Shown here in pieces: positions 37,700 to 46,148 of a stretch of 64,000 nt of DNA (within the stretch, counting starts at the first letter, position 1; every line of letters starts with the position of its first letter). The notes under the pieces are model-generated. The model did no database searches. It had not been told where the DNA came from and saw only the letters and a program-made list of their open reading frames with translations. The stretch covers positions 124,001 to 188,000 of the forward strand of contig JAUIGE010000008.1 of the NCBI GenBank assembly GCA_030430205.1, written 5' to 3'. This DNA is from Bacteroidia bacterium. GTDB lineage: Bacteria; Bacteroidota; Bacteroidia; J057. Position numbers and translations under genes: made by a program.

Positions 37700-38473
37700 A
37701 TGAATATGATTCGCAAAACATACCCCAATTATTACATATCCCTATGTATTTTTAGTTTGATGCTGGGGACTATCAACTGCTCTTCGCAGGAGGAGAAGGT
37801 AATCCAGGCGCTTGATAGCCAGCAATTGCTTGTGGTAAAAACGCCGCATTGGGATGCGGTAGAAGGCCTTCTGATCCGTTATGAGGGGGATGGCAACAAT
37901 TGGAAACAAACAGGCGCAGGCATTCCCATCAATGTGGGGAAAAATGGCATGTATTGGGGCAAAGGCCTCGAAAATTTTGGGATGGATCATCCCGAGATGT
38001 CCAAAAGAGAAGGGGACGGCCGCTCTCCTGCGGGCATTTTTCCTTTAATTTCTGCCTTTGGCTATGCTCATCCCGATAGCCTGAAAGGCCTGGGATTTCC
38101 GTATGAGCATGTAGATGCATTCACTCAATGCATAGAAGACACAGGCTCAGCATTTTACAATCAAATCATTGATGCCCAGGAAACCCCTTCGGATTGGACC
38201 AGCGCCGATCACATGCTTCGCAAAGATGATCTCTATGAATGGGGTGTCCTGGTGGGGCACAATTATGGAAAATCAAGACAGGCAGGAGATGGTTCCTGCA
38301 TTTTTCTGCATGCCTGGCGAAAAGCAGGCAGCGGTACAGCGGGATGTACAGCTATGGAGAAAAAACAGATGCGGGAAATTGTCTTTTGGCTGGATGCTGC
38401 AAAAAAACCTTTTCTGGTCCAGGCACCGGAAGGCGAATATGCTCAGTTAAAAATGAAATTTCATCTTCCTTAA
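37700..38473 (+). CDS. L,D-transpeptidase (YkuD-like) family lipoprotein or exported protein
   Basis: This 257-residue protein has an N-terminal export signal ending near Cys27 (LMLGTINCSSQ, a weak lipobox). The catalytic domain (about 40-255) carries His204 in GSCIFLHAW and the nucleophile Cys216 in GSGTAGCTAM, the YkuD-type active site. It should act on peptidoglycan tetrapeptide stems in the periplasm by 3-3 cross-linking, lipoprotein attachment or hydrolysis; which one is not visible. It ends 2 bp from the convergent sigma-54 regulator. A 19-bp inverted repeat lies upstream. Confidence 0.85.
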   Translation: MNMIRKTYPNYYISLCIFSLMLGTINCSSQEEKVIQALDSQQLLVVKTPHWDAVEGLLIRYEGDGNNWKQTGAGIPINVGKNGMYWGKGLENFGMDHPEMSKREGDGRSPAGIFPLISAFGYAHPDSLKGLGFPYEHVDAFTQCIEDTGSAFYNQIIDAQETPSDWTSADHMLRKDDLYEWGVLVGHNYGKSRQAGDGSCIFLHAWRKAGSGTAGCTAMEKKQMREIVFWLDAAKKPFLVQAPEGEYAQLKMKFHLP

Positions 38474-38475
38474 GC

Positions 38476-39822
38476 TTACTCCTTCATTTCTTTCAACATC
38501 CGGTAGATAGTAGACTGGCCGATGTCCAATTGCTGGGCGACGATCTTGATGTCATTGTCATATTTTTTCAAATAGAGGTCAATGATGCGGTGGTTGTACT
38601 CGCGCAGGGTCATCTCCTGGGTGAGAATATCGGGCAGGGCATCATTGGTGCCAAAGGAAATTTCGTCCTCGGTGATTTCGCTATCATAAGCCATGACGGC
38701 TGCCAATTCAACCACAGATTTGAGCTCACGGACGTTTCCGGGATAATTATATGCCAACAGCTTTTTCTGGGCTCCCGTGCTGAGTGAAAGATCTGGCAAT
38801 TCATTTTCCTTACAAAAGGATTTAAGGAAGGATTTGGCCAGAATCAGGATGTCGTTGCCGCGATCGCGGAGAGGGGGCAGCTCTATAGGCAAACCAAAAA
38901 GGCGATAATACAGGTCTTCGCGAAATTTTCCGGCTTTCACTTCCTCCATCAGGTTTCTGTGCGTAGCAACGATGATGCGGCAATCCGTTTTAACGGTTTG
39001 GTTTCCGCCAATTCTGACGATCTCCTTTTCCTGCAGGGCCCGCAGCAATTTCACCTGCATACTCAGGTCCATATCGCCGATTTCATCCAAAAAGAGGGTC
39101 CCTTTGTGAGCCTGTTCAAACTTACCTATGCGGCGAATATTCGCGCCTGTAAAGGCTCCTTTTTCGTGGCCAAAAAGTTCGCTTTCCACAAGATCCTTGG
39201 GAATTGCCGCTACATTCACAGGCACAAAAGGTTGATCTCTTTTTTTAGAATTAAAATGTATTGCCTTGGCTACCAGCTCCTTACCCGTTCCTGTTTCCCC
39301 TGTTACCGTTACGGTAATATTGGTAATTGTGGCTTTTTCCAGCAGAGCAAAGACACGCTTAATAGCAGAACTTTGCCCTATGATGCTTTTCTCAAAACTG
39401 TATTTTTGCCCAACCTCTTTCTGTAGATCGTCCAGACGGGTTTTGAGGGAAGCATTTTTACGGATATTGTTGACCACATTGAGCAGACGGTCGCGGATGT
39501 CTTTGGCCTTGACCAGGTAATCGTATGCACCTTGCTTGAGCAGCCCTACGGCCGTCTCTATGTTGTCCTGTTCAGAAATGATGATGACCTCTATTTGGTC
39601 ATTAAAATCCTTCACCCGACGAAGCACTTCATCTCCTTCCATATCTGGCAGGCGGTAATCCAGAGTGATTACATCCGGCTGCTCATGCAAGGCAGCCAGG
39701 CATTCGGTAGCAGTACCAAATTTTTTGATCTCATAGTCGGGGTTGAGTTCCAGGTTGTAGCCCAACAGTTCACGATACCACTCATCGTCTTCTACAACAA
39801 AAATTTTAAACGCCTGATCCAT
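38476..39822 (-). CDS. Sigma-54-dependent response regulator (second)
   Basis: This 448-residue NtrC-family protein has a receiver (about 1-125, phospho-Asp in DVITLDYRLPDMEGDE), an AAA+ activation domain with Walker A GETGTGKE, the canonical GAFTGA loop and Walker B GTLFLDEIG, and a Fis-type helix-turn-helix (IKIVAQQLDIGQSTIYRML). No partner kinase is adjacent, so it is an orphan regulator in this window. It differs from the regulator at 6712, whose loop reads GAFTDA. It is divergent from coaX across 84 bp. Confidence 0.94.
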   Translation of the reverse strand: MDQAFKIFVVEDDEWYRELLGYNLELNPDYEIKKFGTATECLAALHEQPDVITLDYRLPDMEGDEVLRRVKDFNDQIEVIIISEQDNIETAVGLLKQGAYDYLVKAKDIRDRLLNVVNNIRKNASLKTRLDDLQKEVGQKYSFEKSIIGQSSAIKRVFALLEKATITNITVTVTGETGTGKELVAKAIHFNSKKRDQPFVPVNVAAIPKDLVESELFGHEKGAFTGANIRRIGKFEQAHKGTLFLDEIGDMDLSMQVKLLRALQEKEIVRIGGNQTVKTDCRIIVATHRNLMEEVKAGKFREDLYYRLFGLPIELPPLRDRGNDILILAKSFLKSFCKENELPDLSLSTGAQKKLLAYNYPGNVRELKSVVELAAVMAYDSEITEDEISFGTNDALPDILTQEMTLREYNHRIIDLYLKKYDNDIKIVAQQLDIGQSTIYRMLKEMKE

Positions 39823-39906
39823 ATATTTTTTTCAAACTAGCTAATCATTTGTTGAAATTAACAATATTCCCCTTATTCCTGAACAGAATCCAGAAATTGA
39901 ATCCTT

Positions 39907-40683
39907 ATGCAGGCAATCTATCCTCTTCTCATCCTCGATATAGGCAATACCGATACCACTTTTGCATGGCATGATGGCCTTCAGTGGGTTTCTCAGTGGC
40001 GGATTCCGTCCCTGGATGATGGTTTTTTGGCTGAAACTTTTTTTCAACAACTCAAAAAAAATGGAAAAGAGCCCGATCAGCTCAAAACCATCCTCATCAG
40101 CAGCGTAGTTCCTCAGCTGACTCCCCTCTGGAAAGAAATTTTAAGCAATAATGCCTCCGCCTTCCTCCATACCGTCGGACCGTCCCTATACAGCAAACTG
40201 CCGATCGGCATCCCTTCTCCCGAAGAAATCGGGACAGACCTCGTAGCCAATGCCCTGGCTGCTTTCCTTCGCTTCAAGCAAGCCTGTATCATTGTCGATT
40301 TTGGGACGGCTTTGACATTTACAGCCTTGGATGAAGGGGGAAATATCCTGGGCGTAGCTATCGCCCCTGGCCTAAAAACAGCGATGTATGCCCTCTTTCA
40401 AAAAGCAGCACAACTGCCAGAGGTACCTTTGGAAGTACCGGAGTCAGCTTTGGGCAGAAACACCACCCATGCGCTGCAAGCAGGGATTTTGTTGGGTTAT
40501 GAAGGTCTGGTAAAAGGCCTCCTTGGCAAAATAAAAGCGGAAATGACAGCTCCGGTGCAAGTTATTGCTACTGGAGGGCTTTCTGCCGTCATCACAAGTC
40601 TCTATACAGAATTTGATGAAATAGACAGGAATTTGACCCTGGAGGGTTTGAGGCTCATGGCGGAGGCAGTTGGCAGTGTGTAG
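39907..40683 (+). CDS. coaX: Type III pantothenate kinase
   Basis: This 258-residue ASKHA-fold kinase catalyses the first step of coenzyme A synthesis, phosphorylating pantothenate in the cytoplasm. Visible motifs are the N-terminal phosphate loop LDIGNTDTTFAW, GTDLVANALAAF (pantothenate/dimer region), IIVDFGTALTFTAL, GVAIAPGLKTAMYALFQKAA and VIATGGLSAVI. The length is normal. The final codons and stop lie inside one arm of a long inverted repeat built from heptamers shared with the prfB 3' side. Confidence 0.94.
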   Translation: MQAIYPLLILDIGNTDTTFAWHDGLQWVSQWRIPSLDDGFLAETFFQQLKKNGKEPDQLKTILISSVVPQLTPLWKEILSNNASAFLHTVGPSLYSKLPIGIPSPEEIGTDLVANALAAFLRFKQACIIVDFGTALTFTALDEGGNILGVAIAPGLKTAMYALFQKAAQLPEVPLEVPESALGRNTTHALQAGILLGYEGLVKGLLGKIKAEMTAPVQVIATGGLSAVITSLYTEFDEIDRNLTLEGLRLMAEAVGSV

Positions 40684-40745
40684 TTGATGCTGGAAATCAG
40701 CATGGGTACTTACTGCCAACTGCATACTACAAACTGTTTACTTTC
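40666..40745. repeat. Heptamer-based inverted repeat between coaX and prfB
   Basis: GCAGTTGGCAG (40666-40676, inside the coaX 3' end) pairs perfectly with CTGCCAACTGC (40713-40723). A nested ATGCTG/CAGCAT stem (40687-40702) lies between them. The right arm continues in 7-bp steps, TACTGCC, AACTGCA, TACTACA, AACTGTT, TACTTTC (40711-40745), up to the prfB stop. It may act as a bidirectional terminator for these convergent genes, although there is no strong T-run. Confidence 0.75.
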
Positions 40746-41837
40746 TAGGCTTTCTTCCCGGAAGTCTGCATCAAATAAGACTTGATAAACTCATCCAGTC
40801 CACCATCTAAAACGGCATCCGGATTGGTGCTTTCGTGATTAGAACGCAGGTCTTTGACCAGTTTATAGGGGAAAAGCACATAGTTGCGGATCTGTGAGCC
40901 AAAGGCAATAGCCGTTTTGGTGCCTTCAATTTCATCGGATGCTTCCTGTCGTCTTTGGATTTCCGCCTGGTAGAGGCGGCTTTTCAGCATTTCGAGGGCG
41001 CGCTCATAGTTTCGGAGCTGGCTCCGTTCCATCTGGCAGGTCACCACGATTCCCGAGGGAATATGGGTTAAGCGAACGGCTGTTTCAACCTTGTTCACAT
41101 TCTGTCCTCCTTTTCCACTGGAGTGATAAGTCTGTCGGTCTATCTCGCTGTCGTTCAGTTGGATATCTATGGTATCATCCACTTTTGGATAAACATAAAC
41201 AGAGGCAAAAGAGGTGTGCCTCCTGCCGCTGGAGTCATAGGGACTTACACGAACGAGGCGATGTACGCCGGATTCTCCTTTGAGATAGCCAAAGGCGAAC
41301 TCGCCATTGATTTCCAGCTCACAGCTTTTGATGCCTGCGGCATCACCGGGCGTTTCGGCGAGCAGGCTCCACTTCATGCCATGCTGCTCGGCATAGCGCA
41401 CATACATGCGCTTGATCATCTCGGCCCAGTCCTGGGCTTCTGTACCTCCTGCGCCGGAGTTGATCACCATGGTGCAATCCAGGCGGTCTTCTTCGCCTGA
41501 AAGCATGTTTTTGAACTCCAGTTCCTCCACAGCTTCCAAAGCTTTTTCATAAGCTGCTTCTACCTCCTCCTCGGAGGCTTCATCCATTTTGTAGAAATCA
41601 TAATAGACTTCTACCTCGCCGATAACCTCTTCTACCTCTTTATAGGCATCTGTCCAAATTTTGAGTGATGAAATCTCCCGCATTACCTTCTGGGCGGCAT
41701 CTGGATTTTCCCAAAAATCGGGCTGGTGTGAAATGGCTTCTTTTTCTTCGATTAATTCAAGCTTTCGAGCCACGTCAAAGATAGTTCCCCAGAGCCACTT
41801 TCCGCTCCTGGAGATCCTTTAGTTGGTCATTTGTCAT
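40745..41837 (-). CDS. prfB: Peptide chain release factor 2, with programmed +1 frameshift
   Basis: RF2 ends translation at UGA and UAA. The gene starts at ATG 41837 (MTNDQLKDLQERKVALGNYL, 20 codons) and meets an in-frame TGA at 41775-41777 in the context TATCTTTGAC, the canonical autoregulatory slippery site. After a +1 shift (skipping T 41777) it continues as DVARKLELIEEKE for a total of about 363 residues. The GGQ motif that enters the peptidyl-transferase centre is present (SGKGGQNVNKVETAVR). The codon-recognition tripeptide, normally SPF, reads SPY here. It is downstream of nuoN, separated by heptamer array B. Confidence 0.96.
41774..41784 (-). promoter_or_regulatory. RF2 programmed frameshift site
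   Basis: The minus strand reads CTATCTTTGAC: the slippery CTT (41778-41780), the in-frame TGA (41775-41777) and a following C, as in most bacterial prfB genes. When RF2 is scarce, ribosomes shift +1 on CUU and make full-length RF2. Confidence 0.95.
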
Positions 41838-41860
41838 ACATGATGGGTTTTAAAAGTTTC

Positions 41861-41967
41861 GAGTTTGGGGTTTGGGGTTTTGGGTTTCGAGTTTCGAGTT
41901 TCGAGTTTCGAGTTTCGGGTTTCAATCGAGTCCCGGAACCCGGAACCCGGAACCCGGAACCCGAAAC
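41861..41967 (-). repeat. Heptanucleotide array B with two opposed arms
   Basis: On the + strand, nine 7-bp units at 41861-41923 read GAGTTTG, GGGTTTG, GGGTTTT, GGGTTTC, four GAGTTTC, then GGGTTTC. After 9 nt, five units at 41933-41967 read CCGGAAC four times and CCGAAAC. The second arm is nearly the reverse complement of the first (GGTTCC versus GGTTTC), so the spacer can fold into a long imperfect hairpin. It lies between the nuoN stop (41972) and the prfB start. Confidence 0.95.
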
Positions 41968-41971
41968 ATCC

Positions 41972-43501
41972 CTAAACCTCCAGCGGATTCATCAGCATAG
42001 ATGGGAAAATACCATACAGCACGATGAGTATTACCAATACCGCTGCTGCGATGATTGGGCCTGTTCCAAATTTCAATTCGAGTTGAGAGTCTTCTTTGCT
42101 GAAGAACATGGTAACCACCACCTTGAGGTAGTAATAAGCTCCGATAACGGAGCTGAGAATACCAATAATGGCCAGGAGCGTCAATCCTGCGTTGATCGCA
42201 GAAATAAACACCAGGTACTTGGCCATAAAACCCGCCAGGGGCGGTATGCCTGCAAGCGAAAGCATAAAGATTGCCAAAGCACCTGCAAACAAAGGAGCTT
42301 TGTTACCAATACCCCGCCAACTTTCGAGCCTGGTATCGGGATAATCCTTTTCAGCCATACCGACGAGGCCAAAGGCCCCGATATTCATGAGCAGGTATAT
42401 GAACATATAGAAAATGGCCGCTTTAAAACCGGCTTCGCCGGCGCAAAGCCCCAGCAATACATAGCCCGAGTGGGCAATGCTGGAGTAAGCGAGCATTCGC
42501 TTGATGTTGTCTTGCCGGGCGGCAACGATGTTGCCGTAGACCATCGTGAGCAGGGCCACGCTGGCGAGCAGCCATTTCATCTTGGTGCCATCTATCAATC
42601 CCTCGGGATTCAGAAATCCCAAATCCAGCATCACATGTCCCAGGGCTACAAAAGCAGCCAATTTGCTGCCGGTGGCCATAAAACCTGCCAAAGGCGTGGG
42701 AGCACCTTCATATACATCGGGTGTCCAGTTATGAAAAGGGAATGCAGCTACTTTGAAAAAGAAGCCTACCATGATAAGGGCTGCGCCGATCAATAAGACG
42801 ATCTGACGATCTCCCAAAGCCATCTTCAGGCTCAGGCCCTGATTGTACAAATCCTGGATAGCAGCCAGTTGTGTTCTGATTCCTTCAAACTGTGTTGTTC
42901 CACCAACAAGCATCTCCTTCCCATCTTGTGTGGCATAGGCATATCCACTGGCTCCGTAAATGAGGGCTATCCCAAAAAGCATAAAAGCTGAAGCGAAAGA
43001 ACCCAACAGAAAATATTTCAGGCCAGACTCATTGGATTTGGGGTCCATCTTGTAGAGTGAGGCAAAAATGTAAAGGCACATCGACATGGTCTCCAGACCG
43101 ATGAAAGTCATCAGCAAATCTTTGGCATTTGCCAAAAGGACCATGCCCAGGACAGCAAAGACAATCAAAGCATATACATCACTGATTTTCCGGCCATGCC
43201 TGCCAAAATAATCTTTCACAAAAAAGATGGTGAAAATGCCTGATATACACAGAAACAGATGCACATAAGAAGCCATTTGCCCCACGTCCAACATGCCGAA
43301 AAAGACAAGATCACCGCCTTCAGGCTGTCCCATTATAGCCCATGCGCCAGATATAATCAGGCCAACACCAGCCACCCAGGGCAAAAGCTGCCGCTGCTTA
43401 AATGCATCCAACATCATCAATACCAAACCGGTCAGCAGCAAAACCAAAACCGGCAAGCTGCTCATCGTGGACTGACTAAGACCTTCAAGCGTAAAATTCA
43501 T
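41972..43501 (-). CDS. nuoN: NADH-quinone oxidoreductase subunit N
   Basis: This 509-residue, about 14-helix membrane subunit of respiratory complex I belongs to the proton-pumping Mrp-antiporter-like family. Diagnostic NuoN stretches are FHNWTPDVYEGAPTPLAGFM, the discontinuous-helix region with conserved Lys residues (GSKLAAF), and LAYSSIAHSGYVLLGL. It is normally the last gene of the nuo operon. Here nuoM is not next to it; the upstream neighbour is an unrelated TPR-like gene. It is flanked by heptamer arrays on both sides. Confidence 0.95.
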   Translation of the reverse strand: MNFTLEGLSQSTMSSLPVLVLLLTGLVLMMLDAFKQRQLLPWVAGVGLIISGAWAIMGQPEGGDLVFFGMLDVGQMASYVHLFLCISGIFTIFFVKDYFGRHGRKISDVYALIVFAVLGMVLLANAKDLLMTFIGLETMSMCLYIFASLYKMDPKSNESGLKYFLLGSFASAFMLFGIALIYGASGYAYATQDGKEMLVGGTTQFEGIRTQLAAIQDLYNQGLSLKMALGDRQIVLLIGAALIMVGFFFKVAAFPFHNWTPDVYEGAPTPLAGFMATGSKLAAFVALGHVMLDLGFLNPEGLIDGTKMKWLLASVALLTMVYGNIVAARQDNIKRMLAYSSIAHSGYVLLGLCAGEAGFKAAIFYMFIYLLMNIGAFGLVGMAEKDYPDTRLESWRGIGNKAPLFAGALAIFMLSLAGIPPLAGFMAKYLVFISAINAGLTLLAIIGILSSVIGAYYYLKVVVTMFFSKEDSQLELKFGTGPIIAAAVLVILIVLYGIFPSMLMNPLEV

Positions 43502-43529
43502 ATTCCTAAAAAATTATTATCTTATTCTT

Positions 43530-43668
43530 AAGTCCCGCCTCTCGCTTCTCTCCTCTCGCTTCTCTCCTCTCTCCTCTCGGTTCTCTCCTCTCGGTTCTCT
43601 CCTCTCGGTTCTCTCCTCTCGGTTCTCTCCTCTCGGTTCTCTCCTCTCCCTTCTCTCCTCCCGCATCT
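43530..43668 (-). repeat. Heptamer/14-bp tandem array C
   Basis: This is a pyrimidine-rich + strand tract. Its core is at least five copies of a 14-bp unit made of two heptamers (TCTCGGT + TCTCTCC), flanked by variants with TCTCGCT and TCTCCCT. On the transcribed strand it reads GAGAGGA/GAGAACC. It lies between the stop of the TPR-like gene (43713) and the nuoN start (43501). A frame through it gives only Arg/Glu repeats and is not a gene. Confidence 0.93.
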
Positions 43669-43712
43669 ATAAAGGGCGAAATTAGTGCGAAAGCCCAAAG
43701 AATCAAAACACA

Positions 43713-46148
43713 TCACAAATAATACTTCAGTCTGTCGCACCGATTGACGATATATGCTCTTTCCGGCATAAAGTCGCTTTTCAATTGTTTGAAATACGGA
43801 TTTCTGCCAACCGGCAGTATGCTTTCTTCTCTCTTCTTGTCTCTATTTTGCCAGGCAAAATAATGCTCCTCGCAACGTGCCAGAAGCAATAAAAGGCGGG
43901 CCTTTTGCTCGCGATCCTGCGAAAGCTCAAAAGCTTTCAGGTATTGGGCTTTTGCACGGCTACAGCCGTAGTAGGCTGCGGCAAAGTCTTCATTTCCCGA
44001 AGGGGCATAACTGCCTTCCTCCGTCATCGACTTCCAGCAACGGGTCAAAATCCAATGATTTCCATGATAGGAAAGGTTATAGTAAGCATTTCCCAACTGC
44101 TCCAGGGCTGTTACCTGTGCGGGGCCGCTTTGAGCGGCCTGGGTTTGCAATGCCATCATTTGCTCCAGACTTTGGACAGGCAAATGAACTTCCTTCGCCT
44201 TTTTTACAGGCTTTAAAGGGAGCGGATGCTCAAAGGGATCATTTTCCCAAAACTCCTTATATATGTCTGATTGCCAGCTTGTTGGGCTTACTTTCTGAAA
44301 GGCTGTGCGGGCTTTGCTTAGGCGATCTTCCCGTATATACATGCGGCCCAGGGAAAAATACAGCCTGTCTTTTGTCTGAATAATCTGCTTCAAAAAATAA
44401 TTTTCCCAGGCTGCCTTATTGGGTTTTTCGGCCCATATCAGGAGCTTTTCTACCGTTGCGGCAGACGCATTCTCCTCCAGGTACATATAGTGATTGAAAA
44501 AACCATGCAGCATATAATTGATGTTTCCATACATATAGGCAGGTTTTCGAAAAAAAGGAACATGCAGAGCCCAAGGATCCTCATGCAGTTGAGGGTTTAC
44601 TTTCGCGATAAAAATAGCAGCCAGGTCATATTTGCCTTCCGCCTCCATCCGTTGGGCAAGGCCCAGCATGCAGTGTCCATAGGTTTTTGCAAGGGGGCTG
44701 ACGAAATAGGGACTTTCCCGCAACTCTCTCTCATAGTTGAGATGGGTTTCTATCTTCTGAATCAAAGGATAAAGGCGCTGCAACAGTTGATGATCTGTTT
44801 CCCCTTTTAGGCGGACAAAAGACAGCAAGGCTGTTAGTTTTGCCTGCTCCTTCAAGGAAAAGGATGGATTTTTCAAGCCTTCAAAAGCCCGGATCCAACG
44901 CTGGCTTCCGGAAAAATCTTCCCGAATCAGAGCCAGATGCGCAGCACCTAATATCCAAATGCCATTCTCTGCCATTTTACCGGATTGTATGACACTTTCC
45001 ACCCATTTCAGGACTTCTTCTGCATATAAAAGGTCTTTCTTCCGGTTTAAAGCATAATAATCTTCTGTCCTTCTTTCCCCATAATTTTCCCAATAATCAG
45101 CAATATGTCCGTTTTCATAGCCTGAAAAACGAGGCGTAAGCACCCAATCCTCCAGTTTGTTGATTTCTCTGATAAGCAAAAAATTGAGCATCTCATGCTT
45201 GGGACTGAGGGCGTGAATTTGCTGAAGCAAAGGCAAGATCGGGCCCGGATTTTTTAGCCCTTGCATCGCAAGCATGATGGTTTGGTCATGCGGCGATAGC
45301 ATGGGAGTAGAAAGGCTGTCAGCCTTTCCTGCATCAAAGCCCAAAAATGCGCGCGCCCTGCGCCCGGGGCAATTTTCAAAAACCTCCGCAAAAGCCAGGT
45401 TGGCCTCAGCAAGGCGGTCAAGCCGCGCCAGGGCAGCGGCTTTGTGCAGCAAAGCCAACCAGCGAATCTGGGAAGATTGCGGCTGGGGCGCGAGCTGCTC
45501 GTCATAAATGCGGATGCATTGGCTGTATTCTTTGATATAGCGACTCAGCATCACCATTTGGTATGCGTAGCGCATTTTGAGCAGCGGGTCGGAGACCCGC
45601 TTGTAGGTAGCCTGCATCTCGGCGATCAGGTTTTTGACAGCGGATTCGTTGATCCTGAATCCCTTCCAGGATTTGGGGTCATTTTGGGGATTGACGAGCC
45701 GCTCGGCAGCTTTTGCGAAAAAGAAGTAGGCAAGGACCTCATTTTCCTCATTATCAATCAGATAGCGCGCGACAGGAGAAATGCGGTAGAGGTCTGTCGT
45801 ACGGAAAAAATCTTTTTCAAAAACGTAGGAACTCGCTTTGTCAAAGTCGCTATAAGGAATATCGCTGAGAAAATGGTCTATTTCATTTCGCTTAACGATA
45901 TGCCCCAGGCAGCCTTCCCACTCGGTGAGATTTTGCTCCCAAAAAAGGTCTCTCCGCTTTCCTCCATCATAATCATAGAGAAAATGGCGGGTGTAAAAAA
46001 AAGGTTCATAGCCCATTTGGCTCATAAGATCTGGGCCAAAAACGCTTACGCGTACATCCTCGGGCATGGGAAACCAGCCACATGCCTGAGCATGTGGGGC
46101 AAAAATGGCATTAGTCAAAAACAGAAAAAACAGTTTCCAGGTCTTCAT
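43713..46148 (-). CDS. Large exported TPR-like protein of unknown function
   Basis: The chosen start is ATG 46148 (811 residues), because it begins a good signal peptide (KTWKLFFLFLTNAIFAPHAQA). An in-frame ATG at 46241 would add 31 residues without signal character. The mature N-terminus has a Cys-containing ACGWFPMPEDVRVS segment. Most of the protein is helical with TPR-like spacing (RIYDEQLAPQPQSSQIRWLA, LSKARTAFQKVSP, EQLGNAYYNLSYHGNHWILT). It overlaps the upstream lipoprotein gene by 38 bp, so the two are translationally coupled and probably work together at the envelope. I recognise no catalytic motif. Confidence 0.75.
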   Translation of the reverse strand: MKTWKLFFLFLTNAIFAPHAQACGWFPMPEDVRVSVFGPDLMSQMGYEPFFYTRHFLYDYDGGKRRDLFWEQNLTEWEGCLGHIVKRNEIDHFLSDIPYSDFDKASSYVFEKDFFRTTDLYRISPVARYLIDNEENEVLAYFFFAKAAERLVNPQNDPKSWKGFRINESAVKNLIAEMQATYKRVSDPLLKMRYAYQMVMLSRYIKEYSQCIRIYDEQLAPQPQSSQIRWLALLHKAAALARLDRLAEANLAFAEVFENCPGRRARAFLGFDAGKADSLSTPMLSPHDQTIMLAMQGLKNPGPILPLLQQIHALSPKHEMLNFLLIREINKLEDWVLTPRFSGYENGHIADYWENYGERRTEDYYALNRKKDLLYAEEVLKWVESVIQSGKMAENGIWILGAAHLALIREDFSGSQRWIRAFEGLKNPSFSLKEQAKLTALLSFVRLKGETDHQLLQRLYPLIQKIETHLNYERELRESPYFVSPLAKTYGHCMLGLAQRMEAEGKYDLAAIFIAKVNPQLHEDPWALHVPFFRKPAYMYGNINYMLHGFFNHYMYLEENASAATVEKLLIWAEKPNKAAWENYFLKQIIQTKDRLYFSLGRMYIREDRLSKARTAFQKVSPTSWQSDIYKEFWENDPFEHPLPLKPVKKAKEVHLPVQSLEQMMALQTQAAQSGPAQVTALEQLGNAYYNLSYHGNHWILTRCWKSMTEEGSYAPSGNEDFAAAYYGCSRAKAQYLKAFELSQDREQKARLLLLLARCEEHYFAWQNRDKKREESILPVGRNPYFKQLKSDFMPERAYIVNRCDRLKYYL

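Noticed and set aside
40745-41773. prfB as a gene starting at GTG 41773
   Set aside because: The conserved 5' codons and slippery TATCTTTGAC lie upstream, showing a programmed frameshift rather than a downstream start.
41861-41967. Repeats at 6.6, 41.9, 43.6 and 56.0 kb as CRISPR arrays
   Set aside because: The units are 7 bp without unique spacers, and no cas genes are present.
41831-42796. Long + strand frame of about 320 codons opposite nuoN
   Set aside because: It begins in heptamer array B and runs antisense to the well-supported nuoN; its composition shows no protein-like pattern.
43528-43740. Minus-strand frame encoding Arg/Glu/Pro repeats through array C
   Set aside because: The translation is only the heptamer array read in frame, has no start context, and overlaps the stop of the real gene.
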